From contig CM056380.1 of NCBI GenBank assembly GCA_029718625.1, positions 11,249,909 to 11,313,908 on the forward strand: a stretch of 64,000 nt of DNA, read 5' to 3'. Both the position numbers and the translations under genes were made by a program. The notes beneath the pieces are model-generated. The model worked only from the letters and a program-made list of their open reading frames with translations, was not told where the DNA came from and made no database searches. Origin of the DNA: Synaphobranchus kaupii (Eukaryota > Chordata > Actinopteri > Anguilliformes > Synaphobranchidae). The stretch's first letter is position 1. Each line of letters starts with the position of its first letter. Shown in pieces: positions 12,913 to 24,251 of this stretch.

Positions 12913-13904
12913 AGAGCGGCGTAAGGTTTGTTCTGGTTTTGAGCGGGGCCAGCGTACACGTTGGTCGCCACTGGTGCTGGAATGTGGCGGTAGCCCCTCC
13001 CCCCACACACACACACCCCACCGTCCACGGCGAGAGCGACTCGAGGCTGCAGATGCTCCGCGGGTCCCCTCATCGCCCGACTGGAACGCGCCAGGATGGC
13101 GCTGGTCATATTCGCGGGTGGTTGTGCCGATTCACCCACAAATTTCACGCGTCGTCGGTCATATTCCGCCACCGTTCCAGACTCAACTCACTGAGGGCGA
13201 CTCATCCCACCCCCCTCCCCATGTGAGCCTGATACAAGGTTAATAAAACATTGTGACGTGTCCAATATCCACACAGCCACATTCCGCTCACTGCAGAGGA
13301 TAAAACCAGGCAGTTATATTAACTGACTAGATAACAATAGTTTTTCACTAATTGTTGGTGAAAGTTGATTGAATCTGGGACGGTCCTGGCTTTTTTTCCA
13401 TCCAAGCCTATAACGACATAACTGGATTAATTCAAATTAATCAGGTTTAATGAATGCAGGTGACCATGTGCTGGAGGCACTCTGCATTTCACCATTCAGA
13501 ATATTCAGGCTCAGACTTTTAATCATCCATCAAACTCTTGTGATCAAGCTCAGATGGAACAAAAACCAGAAACGTCACCGGCACTCCAGGACCAGGGTTG
13601 TGTACCCCTATGTAACATAATACAGGGCTGTGTCCGAATCAGAGCTATCTCGACAGAGCCCTGTCTCCTGTGTACTGGCAGCTGCGTACTGTTTAGTATG
13701 CACAAAAATATACTCCATTCTATTTTCCAACTGTACTGTGGAAGTGTCGTAAGACGTCCCACCCTTGCGCGGCCATGTCACGCGTTGTTTTTGTTGTTAG
13801 TGAAGAAAAACGCCAGCGAAGCTAAACTAAGCTTAAAATGTTTGTTTACTTCTTGAAAAATATGCTCCCGAATATACTCGGCAAAATCCCAGAAGTAACA
13901 CCAG
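12913..13904. other. Unique spacer, no gene recognised
   Basis: Moderately GC-rich to about 13210, then AT-rich. An open frame (13554-13856) without a recognisable domain crosses part of it. Confidence 0.4.
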
Positions 13905-14112
13905 CATACACAACCTGCTGTTCCACAGGATGCAATGTTATCATAATAACACTGATCAGTCAGTACACAACCTGCTGTTCCACAGGACGCAGTGTTATTA
14001 TAATAACACTGACCAGTCAGTACACAACCTGCTGTTCCACAGGACGCAATGTTATTATAATAACACTGATCAGTCAGTACACAACCTGCTGTTCCACAGG
14101 ACATAATGTTAT
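13905..14112. repeat. 57-bp minisatellite, 4 copies (left part)
   Basis: Unit carries CACAACCTGCTGTTCCACAG and a TTATTATAATAACACTGATC segment that is itself an imperfect inverted repeat. The array is interrupted by the Tc1 element at 14115 and resumes at 14637-14682. Confidence 0.9.
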
Positions 14113-14114
14113 TA

Positions 14115-14634
14115 CAATGCCTGGCCAAAAAAAAAAGTCACTGTTGCACCCGTCATGCATAGTGCCCACTGTACAAGCCTCTGGAGGCAGTGTTATGATC
14201 TGGGGTTGCTTCAATTGGTCAGGCCTAGGCTCAGCAATGTTATGCAGCAATAAAATGAAGTCAGCTGAGTACCTGAATATACTGAATGACCAGGTTATCC
14301 CATCAATGGGCATATTCCAGGACGACAATGCCAAGATTCATCGGGCTCAAATTGTGAAAGAGTGGTTCAGGGAGCATGAGGAATCATTTTCACACATGAA
14401 TTGGCCACCAGAGTCCTGACCTTAACCCCATTGAAAGTCTTTGGGATGTGCTGGAGAAGACTTTACGGAGTGGTTCGACTCTCCCGTCATCAATACAAGA
14501 TCTCGGCCAAAATAAATGTTGTGACGTTGCATAAAACAATGCCACGTTGCCGAAACAATGCCACGACGTAATCAAAGCTAATGGCGGTCCAACGAAATAT
14601 TAGAGTGTGCGACTTTTTTTTTGGCCAGGCAGTG
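14115..14634 (+). mobile_element. Tc1 deletion derivative (copy 1), TA target duplication
   Basis: 520 bp. The right inverted repeat ends GGCCAGGCAGTG and the left begins CAATGCCTGGCC (one change), with TA on both sides. Directly inside the left repeat the reading frame enters the catalytic half of a Tc1 transposase: [18 protein letters not shown], then QDDNAK (the second Asp region) and LNPIESLWDVLE. The N-terminal DNA-binding half and first catalytic Asp are missing, and a stop follows MNWPPES. Tc1 elements of fish are normally 1.2-1.7 kb, so this is an inactive, internally deleted copy. Confidence 0.9.
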
Positions 14635-14636
14635 TA

Positions 14637-14682
14637 TAATAACACTGATCAGTCCACAACCTGCTGTTCCACAGGATGCTAT
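14637..14682. repeat. 57-bp minisatellite, right remnant
   Basis: Continuation of the array broken by the Tc1 insertion: TAATAACACTGATCAGTC then CACAACCTGCTGTTCCACAG. The missing 4 bases compared with intact units (CAGT before CACAACC) are a small deletion. Confidence 0.85.
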
Positions 14683-15780
14683 CTTGCCATCAAAAGTGTA
14701 TTATTGAGTTTGGCCACAAGCCACCGTTGATAAATATGTAGTTACAAAACTATGAGAAAGTCAGCAGGGACAATGTATTTTATGCTGAAATGTATCCATA
14801 CACATATTGGAATTTGCTTGATAAAGAGGATGACCATCAATAAGTACTGTTTAGTATTGTTTTATAATAGCACAGTTAGGTCACAGTAAAGTGGGCAAAA
14901 ATCATAGAAAAGTTTTATATGGGTCAATTCAGCAAAACAGTTTTAAGACATAGTTTGGCACTACACAACAGTTATATCAGAAGTATGGTGCTTGGGTGTG
15001 TACAGTTGAGGAATACTACTGTAACGTCTTGGGGACCTAGCATGTGTTCCTGTACGAACAGGTAAACTTGACCGATGTTGGAGTTCCATCTGTTCTCAGA
15101 GAGAAAACAGCACAAGGTCAACTCATCATATTTTGGAATAAGAGACTTCTTATGCATGAAAGGAGACATTTCAAAAAACATACTTTTGCACTTGCAAAAA
15201 CCTGAAAGCCTTACAAATTACAACCGGTAATTAAATGGTATTTTCCTCTCACGCATATCGCCCGTCTTTAGCTTGCGTTTCTCTCTGACGTGGCAGGTTT
15301 TCCAAAGTCTGCACATGTCAAAATAGGGCCTGGGACTACCTCGGATTTTAACCATAGAAAGCGTGCGTTGACACGGTTATTAGAAGTGGCACTTAGCTTC
15401 CTACATTTTTTTTTTTTTACAGGTCCAATTACCTCAGTTAATGTATCAGTAGTTCTCAGCAAAGCCATAGAAACTGGCAAGCCTAACAAAGAGCCTTTGT
15501 CCTTTCATGTTCTGTGCAGTGTATGTTCCAGTTGTGTTTTATATTATAGCACAAAATTCCACACTTCTCAAGCTTCAGAATCTACGCAAATCTTATAATA
15601 ATATAATGCTACATAGAACCCCAGCCCATCTGCTGCAATTGTATACCTCATTCTGTTTTGATCTGGAAAGCACATATATATAAATAAAAATATAAATGAA
15701 ATAAAATGAATTTTAATATGAATATTAAATGTATGTTTATTTTATTTATATGAATAAAAATATTAATAGAAAAAATAGCA
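14683..15780. other. AT-rich non-coding stretch
   Basis: No gene recognised. Short frames (15268-15489, 15290-15598) lack identifiable domains. Confidence 0.4.
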
Positions 15781-15897
15781 TTATTATTAGTAGTAGTAGT
15801 AGTCCTACTAGTACTAGTAGTATTTATACTAGTAGTAGTAGTAGTATAGTAGTAGTGGTAGTAGTAGTCCTAGTAGTCGTAGTAGTGGTAGTAGTAT
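15781..15897. repeat. (TAG/AGT)n trinucleotide microsatellite
   Basis: Interrupted TAG/AGT/GTC trinucleotides over about 115 bp, with a small palindromic ACTAGTACTAGT core. Confidence 0.9.
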
Positions 15898-16105
15898 TTC
15901 TGACTCAAACCCTCTTGTAGATTTACATTTTTCAGTGTTTCTGATCTCTGCACGAGGGCTTTCAGCCTAATGACTGTGCCATTAGATTTTTCTCTTCATT
16001 GCCTGTTAGTGCTTTAAGTCCCATTATGTGCGCCTACTTTGTGACTCAAGAAAACGGAGGCTAACCGGTGGGCACGTGGCAGCCCTGATGGATATCGTTT
16101 TCCTC
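15897..16105 (+). repeat. Dispersed duplicate A (partner at 19981-20203)
   Basis: Shares TTTCTGACTCAAACCCT, TTTCTGATCTCTGCA, GAGGGCTTTCA and GCAGCCCTGATGGATATCGT, in the same order and orientation, with 19981-20203. Identity looks moderate with small indels. Either an old local duplication or two copies of an unnamed interspersed repeat. Confidence 0.75.
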
Positions 16106-16134
16106 ACACTTCATGATCTTTGGGCTTAGCCCAC

Positions 16135-16197
16135 AATTGGCCAGTGCGGCAGGGCGATTGGCCAGTGCGGCAGGGCGATTGGCCAGTGTAGCAGGGT
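16135..16197. repeat. 21-bp triplicate
   Basis: Three copies of a unit containing ATTGGCCAGTGCGGCAGGG; the third has TGTA in place of TGCG. Two are identical. Confidence 0.9.
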
Positions 16198-16840
16198 TTA
16201 GAACCACCCGGTCCTTTCAAACAATAAGTGCATGAAAGTTTGACTACAGGCTCACATTTTGTAGAACTGGAACGCCATTTTGAGAAATTGCTAATTGTGC
16301 TTCACAGCCAGTGAAGGATGAGATGTGTTGAAATGTGTGCTACACACTTGCTATATAGAACTGGAACCCACCTACTCCAATGCACAGTCCAAATGGCATA
16401 CCATCAAACTAATGAGCCAAAAAGCCTACACAAGTCAGTCTGTCTTCATACAGCTCTGTAACTAAAGCCCACATGGTCCAACGTGTCTTTCCTTTGTTTT
16501 AACATCGATCACAAGGACGTACTCCCAACAGTCAGGAAAGCACTCTTAACCAATAGACAGCCTCTGAAAATGACCAGTGAAAGTGCAATGAGTCCAGCTG
16601 GCTGGTTCTGATATGGAAGACCATAAGTAAGAAGAATTTATATAAACAGTCAGGGCAAACAATACCCTACTTTCAGCACCAACAGAAATATTCACCATTG
16701 ACACATTTTCTTGGATTTTTGGGACAATCTGAGAAGCAATTTAGCTGTTTTAGACAAAACGATGCAGTATAATTACTGTAGCCATGTGCATATGTCTGTG
16801 TATATTATATGCACACACTCACACACACACACACACACAA
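16198..16840. other. Non-coding stretch, nothing recognised
   Basis: Unique AT-rich sequence, with a short CA run at about 16813-16839. Confidence 0.45.
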
Positions 16841-16841
16841 T

Positions 16842-17180
16842 ACTGGGGGTGGACAAAATATCGGAAACACCAGTTTACCAGAAAACATAAAACACACGCA
16901 AAGCCTCAACCTCTGTTCCTAACCTGATTATCTATGCTGTTTTGTGAGTCTTGTGCCACGTGTACATTTTATATGATGACTTGGTTTGCTTTATAATTAT
17001 GCCAATCAACCATAATTCCCTGTTAGTCGCCATAGTTGCCTATTTTTTATGAAACGCTAATAAATCATAAATTACATGTTGCTGTTATATCAGTAATAAG
17101 TATACAAATGTGCAAGAAGAAATCAAAAACATTTTTGGTCCCCAACAACTGGAGTTGATCTAGCACAGTGGAATGCGATT
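16842..17180 (+). mobile_element. Probable one-ended mariner/Tc1-like remnant
   Basis: TACTGGGGGTGGACAAAATA followed by TCGGAAACACC resembles, from memory, a terminal repeat of mariner-type elements common in fish. No matching right terminus or transposase frame is visible, so the right limit is arbitrary. Confidence 0.4.
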
Positions 17181-17544
17181 AGTGAAAAAATGAACTGAGA
17201 AGGAATAATTAACAATGGGGCCATATGTGGCATATAAGTGTTGGATTCTAGACCAGTTTCAATGATCTTCTGTTTTATTCAGCTGTTCACTTCACTTTGA
17301 GCAGGAGTTCACTCCCCACAACTGTGCACAGGTGCACATCTCTGGTTGTCATGGACCAAAATGCTTTCAAAATGCTTTTTGTCTTACATTAGCTCTAAAG
17401 TGTTCTCACTTATTACTGACACAAATTAGTATAATTTGATAATAATATGATTAATGGCTAATTATAATTCATTATCAAGCTAATAAAAAAACCAAACAGA
17501 AACTAAATATACATGGCAGGCCAGTCATAAAAGAGTGTAGAAAA
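17181..17544. other. AT-rich non-coding stretch
   Basis: No gene or repeat recognised. Confidence 0.4.
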
Positions 17545-18510
17545 TACATACCTCACACTACATACCTCACACTACATACCAGCACACCACACACCTCACA
17601 TACCTCACACTACACACCTCACACTACATACCAGCACACCTCACACAACACACCCTCACACCAGCACACCTCATATCTTACACAACACACCCTCACACCA
17701 GCACACCTCATATCTTACACAACACACCCTCACACCAGCACACCTCATATCTTACACAACACACCCTCACACCAGCACACCTCATATCATACACAACACA
17801 CCCTCACACCAGCACACCTCATATCTTACACAACACACCCTCACACCAGCACACCTCATATCTTACACAACACACCCTCACACCAGCACACCTCATATCT
17901 TACACAACACACCCTCACACCAGCACACCTCATATCTTACACAACACACCCTCACACCAGCACACCTCATATCTTACACAACACACCCTCACACCAGCAC
18001 ACCTCATATCATACACAACACACCCTCACACCAGCACACCTCATATCTTACACAACACACCCTCACACCAGCACACCTCATATCTTACACAACACACCCT
18101 CACACCTCATATCTTACACAACACACCCTCACACCAGCACACCTCATATCTTACACAACACACCCTCACACCAGCACACCTCATATCTTACACAACACAC
18201 CCTCACACCTCATATCTTACACAACACACCCTCACACCAGCACACCACACACCTTACACAACACACCCTCACACCACACACCACATATCTCACACTACAC
18301 ACCCTCATACCGCACAATTAACACTGCATACCTCACACTACACACCTCAAAACTAACACTGCACACCTCACACCGCACAATTAACACTACACACCTCACA
18401 CTACACACCCGCATACCTCATACTACACACCTCACACCAGCACACCTCATATCTCACACTACACACCCTCATACCTCATAATTAACACCGCATACCTCAT
18501 ACAACACACC
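17545..18510. repeat. 37-bp minisatellite with degenerate flanks
   Basis: The core (about 17640-18245) repeats CCCTCACACCAGCACACCTC then ATATCTTACACAACACA. One variant changes ATCTTAC to ATCATAC, and two copies lack CAGCACAC-type sequence, giving shorter units. Both flanks decay into irregular CACACCTCACACTACATACC-like sequence, the usual pattern of an array homogenised in its centre. Confidence 0.95.
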
Positions 18511-18539
18511 TCTACATGCTGTATGACTAATGTCTCTGC

Positions 18540-18748
18540 AAGCGGATGGATCTTATCCAGAGTGACTTACACAACATTTTAGCATTTTTTTACATATTAT
18601 CCATTTATACAGCTGGATATATACTGAAGCGATTCAGGTTAAGTACCTTGCTCAAGGGTACAACGGCAGTGTCCTACCTGGGAATCGAACCCGCTACCTT
18701 TCGGTTACAAGGCCAGTTCCTTAACCATTATACTACACTGCCACCCAT
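18540..18748 (-). mobile_element. tRNA-derived SINE, minus orientation
   Basis: Reverse complement of the family at 4329. On the minus strand it opens GGCAGTGTAGTATAATGG, has B-box GGTTCGATTCC, then TTGAGCAAGGTACTTAACCT and a tail reading AAGTCACTCTGGATAAGATC. That tail resembles the CTGGATAAGAGC tail shared by fish SINEs and their LINE partners (family knowledge). This copy is better preserved than the first. Confidence 0.9.
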
Positions 18749-19121
18749 TTATAAGTGTACTGTGATAGAGGGGAGCAGTGCACAGATGGTACCAGGTGTG
18801 TGAGAAAACCATCAGCTCACTTCACAGCCCTGGCCAAACAAACAACCGTTTGCTCATCTGTGGCTGTTGCAGTGTTTTCTCATGCTATTATCAGACTGCA
18901 GTTATTTTTATCATAATTAGTCTTTGTATTTATTCTCCTGTATTCACCAGACATGATGTAGGAATTAGCCGCTCCCCTCAGTATTGATGGCAATTAATCA
19001 TGTTTTACTAATAAATCCATGTTTTTAAAAAATATCCTCTCCTTTTATTTCTTTGCGCTTTAATATTGCTACATTCCTACATTCCTATCTTATTTTCTTC
19101 TCTTTTATGCTGCGGTTTAAT
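18749..19121. other. Unique spacer
   Basis: No gene or element recognised. Confidence 0.4.
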
Positions 19122-19736
19122 TGTATTCCATGCTCTATTGTATTCCATGCTCTATTGTATTCCATACTCTATTGTATTCCATGCTCTATTGTATCCCATG
19201 CTCTATTGTATTCCATGTTCTATTGTATCCCATGCTCTATTGTATCCCATGCTCTATTGTATTCCATGCTCTATTGTATCCTATGCTCTATTGTATTCCA
19301 TGCTCTATTGTATCCCATGCTCTATTGTATCCCATGCTCTATTGTATTCCATACTCTATTGTATTCCATGCTCTATTGTATCCCATGCTCTATTGATTCC
19401 CACGCTCTATTGTATTCCCACGCTCTATTGTATTCCATGCTCTATTGTATCCCATGCTCTATTGTATTCCATGCTCTATTGTATTCCATGTTCTATTGTA
19501 TCCCATGCTCTATTGTATTCCATGCTCTATTGTATTCCATGCTCTATTGTATCCCATGCTCTATTGTATCCCATGCTCTATTGTATCCTATGCTCTATTG
19601 TATTCCATGCTCTATTGTATCCCATGCTCTATTGTACCCCATGCTCTATTGTATCCTATGCTCTATTGTATTCCATGCTCTATTGTATCCCATGCTCTAT
19701 TGTATCCCATGCTCTATTGTATTCCATGCTCTATTG
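19122..19736. repeat. 17-bp minisatellite, about 36 copies
   Basis: Unit TGCTCTATTGTATTCCA with ATCCCA, ATCCTA and ATACTC variants. Because 17 is not a multiple of 3 the same peptide recurs in all three frames over 51 bp, giving three overlapping false open frames. The array continues for one copy after the MITE at 19737. Confidence 0.95.
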
Positions 19737-19859
19737 CAGGGGTCTTCAACCTTATCCCGCAAGGGCCAGTGTGGGCCTTTGTTCTACTAATCAAGGTCCT
19801 TAGCAAAGACTCTAGTGAGTGAAGCCCGCACCCTTGCGGGATAAGGTTGAAGACCCCTG
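19737..19859. mobile_element. hAT-type MITE with 8-bp target-site duplication
   Basis: 123 bp with a near-perfect terminal inverted repeat of about 29 bp starting CAGGGGTCTTCAACCTTATC. It is flanked by CTCTATTG on both sides (19729-19736 and 19860-19867). The CAGGGGTC terminus and an 8-bp duplication are diagnostic of hAT elements. There is no coding capacity, so mobility would need a transposase in trans. Confidence 0.92.
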
Positions 19860-19880
19860 CTCTATTGTATTCCATGCTCT

Positions 19881-20307
19881 GTAATTTGTGCTACTTTATT
19901 GCTCTTTGTCCTGGAAAGCACTTTGTGCTCTATGCTTGAAAGGTGCAATATAAATAAAATGTGTTGTTGTTGTTATTATTATTTCTGACTCAAACCCTTT
20001 TGTAAATGCAGATTTGTATTTTACTGTGTGTTTCTGATCTCTGCATGAGGGCTTTCACTCTGAGTTTGCCGTTGGATCTTTCTCTTCACTGCACATCTCG
20101 GCCTGTCAGGGCTTTATCTTGCATGATGTGCACCTGCTTCGTGACCTGGGAAACCTGAGGCTAACTGTGAGGCATGGGGCAGCCCTGATGGATATCGTTT
20201 AGGATGAGTTTCCCACAAGTATTTTTTTATTTCCTCAGACTCAGTTTCCTGCTAATTCTGGTCAGTCTTGCTGTTCATTGCTTGAGACAGTTTATGTGGC
20301 CATAATG
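19881..20307. other. Spacer containing dispersed duplicate B (19981-20203)
   Basis: Non-coding. Positions 19981-20203 match 15897-16105 (see that entry). The rest is unique. Confidence 0.6.
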
Positions 20308-23300
20308 TTCTTAAGCGGTCCAAACAGTTACATTAATGTTGTTAAACGGTCCAAACAGTTACATTAATGTTGTTAAACAGTCCAAACAGTTACATTGATG
20401 TTGTTAAACGGTCCATACACAGTTACACTGATGTTGTTAAACGGTCCATACGCAGTTACATTAATGTTGTTAAACAGTCCATACGCAGTTACATTAATGT
20501 TGTTAAACGGTCCATATGCAGTTACATTAATGTTGTTAAACAGTCCATACGCAGTTACATTAATGTTGTTAAACGGTCCATACGCAGTTACATTAATGTT
20601 GTTAAACAGTCCATACACAGTTACATTAATGTTGTTAAACGGTCCATACGCAGTTACATTAAGGTTGTTAAACGGTCCATACGCAGTTACATTAATGTTG
20701 TTAAACAGTCCATACACAGTTACATTAATGTTGTTAAACAGTCCATACACAGTTACATTAATGTTGTTAAACGGTCCATACGCAGTTACATTAATGTTGT
20801 TAAACGGTCCATACGCAGTTACATTAATGTTGTTAAACAGTCCATATGCAGTTACATTAATGTTGTTAAACGGTCCATACGCAGTTACATTAATGTTGTT
20901 AAACGGTCCATACACAGTTACATTAATGTTGTTAAACAGTCCATACGCAGTTACATTAATGTTGTTAAACGGTCCATACGCAGTTACATTAATGTTGTTA
21001 AACAGTCCATACGCAGTTACATTAATGTTGTTAAACGGTCCATGTGCAGTTACATTAATGTTGTTAAACAGTCCATACACAGTTACATTAATGTTGTTAA
21101 ACAGTCCATACGCAGTTACATTAATGTTGTTAAACGGTCCATACGCAGTTACATTAATGTTGTTAAACGGTCCATACGCAGTTACATTAATGTTGTTAAA
21201 CGGTCCATACGCAGTTACATTAATGTTGTTAAACGGTCCATACGCAGTTACAGTAATGTTGTTAAACAGTCCATACGCAGTTACATTAATGTTGTTAAAC
21301 AGTCCATATGCAGTTACATTAATGTTGTTAAACGGTCCATACGCAGTTACATTAATGTTGTTAAACGGTCCATACGCAGTTACATTAATGTTGTTAAACA
21401 GTCCATACGCAGTTACATTAATGTTGTTAAACGGTCCATACACAGTTACATTAATGTTGTTAAACAGTCCATATGCAGTTACATTAATGTTGTTAAACGG
21501 TCCATACGCAGTTACATTAATGTTGTTAAACAGTCCATACGCAGTTACATTAATGTTGTTAAACGGTCCATACACAGTTACATTAATGTTGTTAAACGGT
21601 CCATACGCAGTTACATTAATGTTGTTAAACGGTCCATACGCAGTTACATTAATGTTGTTAAACAGTCCATACACAGTTACATTAATGTTGTTAAACGGTC
21701 CATACGCAGTTACATTAATGTTGTTAAACAGTCCATACACAGTTACATTAATGTTGTTAAACGGTCCATACGCAGTTACATTAATGTTGTTAAACAGTCC
21801 ATACGCAGTTACATTAATGTTGTTAAACAGTCCATACACAGTTACATTAATGTTGTTAAACAGTCCATACACAGTTACATTAATGTTGTTAAACGGTCCA
21901 TATGCAGTTACATTAATGTTGTTAAACAGTCCATACGCAGTTACATTAATGTTGTTAAACAGTCCATACACAGTTACATTAATGTTGTTAAACGGTCCAT
22001 ATGCAGTTACATTAATGTTGTTAAACAGTCCATACACAGTTACATTAATGTTGTTAAACGGTCCATACACAGTTACATTAATGTTGTTAAACGGTCCATA
22101 CGCAGTTACATTAATGTTGTTAAACTGTCCATACGCACTTACATTAATGTTGTTAAACGGTCCATACGCACTTACATTAATGTTGTTAAACGGTCCATAC
22201 GCACTTACATTAATGTTGTTAAACGGTCCATACACAGTTACATTAATGTTGTTAAACGGTCCATACGCAGTTACATTAATGTTGTTAAACGGTCCATACG
22301 CAGTTACATTAAGGTTGTTAAACGGTCCATACGCAGTTACATTAATGTTGTTAAACAGTCCATACACAGTTACATTAATGTTGTTAAACAGTCCATATGC
22401 AGTTACATTAATGTTGTTAAACGGTCCATACGCAGTTACATTAATGTTGTTAAACGGTCCATACGCAGTTACATTAATGTTGTTAAACAGTCCATACGCA
22501 GTTACATTAATGTTGTTAAACGGTCCATACACAGTTACATTAATGGTGTTAAACAGTCCATATGCAGTTACATTAATGTTGTTAAACGGTCCATACGCAG
22601 TTACATTAATGTTGTTAAACGGTCCATACGCAGTTACATTAATGTTGTTAAACAGTCCATACGCAGTTACATTAATGTTGTTAAACGGTCCATACACAGT
22701 TACATTAATGTTGTTAAACAGTCCATATGCAGTTACATTAATGTTGTTAAACGGTCCATACGCAGTTACATTAATGTTGTTAAACGGTCCATACGCAGTT
22801 ACATTAATGTTGTTAAACGGTCCATACGCAGTTACATTAATGTTGTTAAACAGTCCATATGCAGTTACATTAATGTTGTTAAACGGTCCATACGCAGTTA
22901 CATTAATGTTGTTAAACGGTCCATACGCAGTTACATTAATGTTGTTAAACGGTCCATACACAGTTACATTAATGTTGTTAAACAGTCCATACGCAGTTAC
23001 ATTAATGTTGTTAAACGGTCCATACGCAGTTACATTAATGTTGTTAAACGGTCCATACGCAGTTACATTAATGTTGTTAAACGGTCCATACGCAGTTACA
23101 TTAATGTTGTTAAACGGTCCATACGCAGTTACATTAATGTTGTTAAACAGTCCATATGCAGTTACATTAATGTTGTTAAACGGTCCATACGCAGTTACAT
23201 TAATGTTGTTAAACAGTCCATACGCAGTTACATTAATGCTGTTAAACAGTCCATACGCAGTTACATTAATGTTGTTAAACGGTCCATACGCAGTTACATT

Positions 23301-24236
23301 AATGTTGTTAAACGGTCCATACGCAGTTACATTAATGTTGTTAAACGGTCCATACGCAGTTACATTAATGTTGTTAAACAGTCCATACGCAGTTACATTA
23401 ATGTTGTTAAACGGTCCATACGCAGTTACATTAATGTTGTTAAACGGTCCATACGCAGTTACATTAATGTTGTTAAACGGTCCATACGCAGTTACATTAA
23501 TGTTGTTAAACAGTCCATACGCAGTTACATTAATGTTGTTAAACGGTCCATACACAGTTACATTAATGTTGTTAAACGGTCCATACGCAGTTACATTACT
23601 GTTGTTAAACAGTCCATACGCAGTTACATTAATGTTGTTAAACGGTCCATACGCAGTTACATTAATGTTGTTAAACAGTCCATACGCAGTTACATTAATG
23701 TTGTTAAACGGTCCATATGCAGTTACATTAATGTTGTTAAACAGTCCATATGCAGTTACATTAATGTTGTTAAACGGTCCATAGGCAGTTACATTAATGT
23801 TGTTAAACAGTCCATACGCAGTTACATTAATGTTGTTAAACGGTCCATATGCAGTTACATTAATGTTGTTAAACGGTCCATACACAGTTACATTAATGTT
23901 GTTAAACGGTCCATACGCAGTTACATTAATGTTGTTAAACAGTCCATACGCAGTTACATTAATGTTGTTAAACAGTCCATACGCAGTTACATTAATGTTG
24001 TTAAACGGTCCATACGCAGTTACATTAATGTTGTTAAACGGTCCATACGCAGTTACATTAATGTTGTTAAACAGTCCATATGCAGTTACATTAATGTTGT
24101 TAAACGGTCCATACGCAGTTACATTAATGTTGTTAAACAGTCCATACGCAGTTACATTAATGTTGTTAAACGGTCCATACACAGTTACATTAATGTTGTT
24201 AAACGGTCCATATGCAGTTACATTACTGTTCTTAAG
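20308..24236. repeat. 33-bp minisatellite, about 119 copies
   Basis: Unit carries GTTACATTAATGTTGTTAAA, then C-GG or C-AG, TCCATA and CGCA, CACA or TGCA. Almost every difference between copies is at two CpG sites (AAACGG/AAACAG; TACGCA/TACACA/TATGCA). The first three copies have CCAAACAG in place of CCATACGCAG. Both edge copies carry GTTCTTAAGCGG. Since 33 is 11 codons and the unit has no stop in several frames, open frames above 1000 codons exist on both strands (for example 20367-24380 plus and 20373-24314 minus). They have no start context, domain or codon signature and are not genes. Confidence 0.97.
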
Positions 24237-24251
24237 CGGCTCATAAAAACG

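Noticed and set aside
11775..13243. Overlapping 360-465 codon frames on both strands
   Set aside because: They run through the 34/35-bp minisatellite; open frames in five registers reflect the repeat, not coding.
18540..18748. tRNA gene with B-box
   Set aside because: The tRNA-like head continues into a SINE body shared with 4329-4512; no complete cloverleaf.
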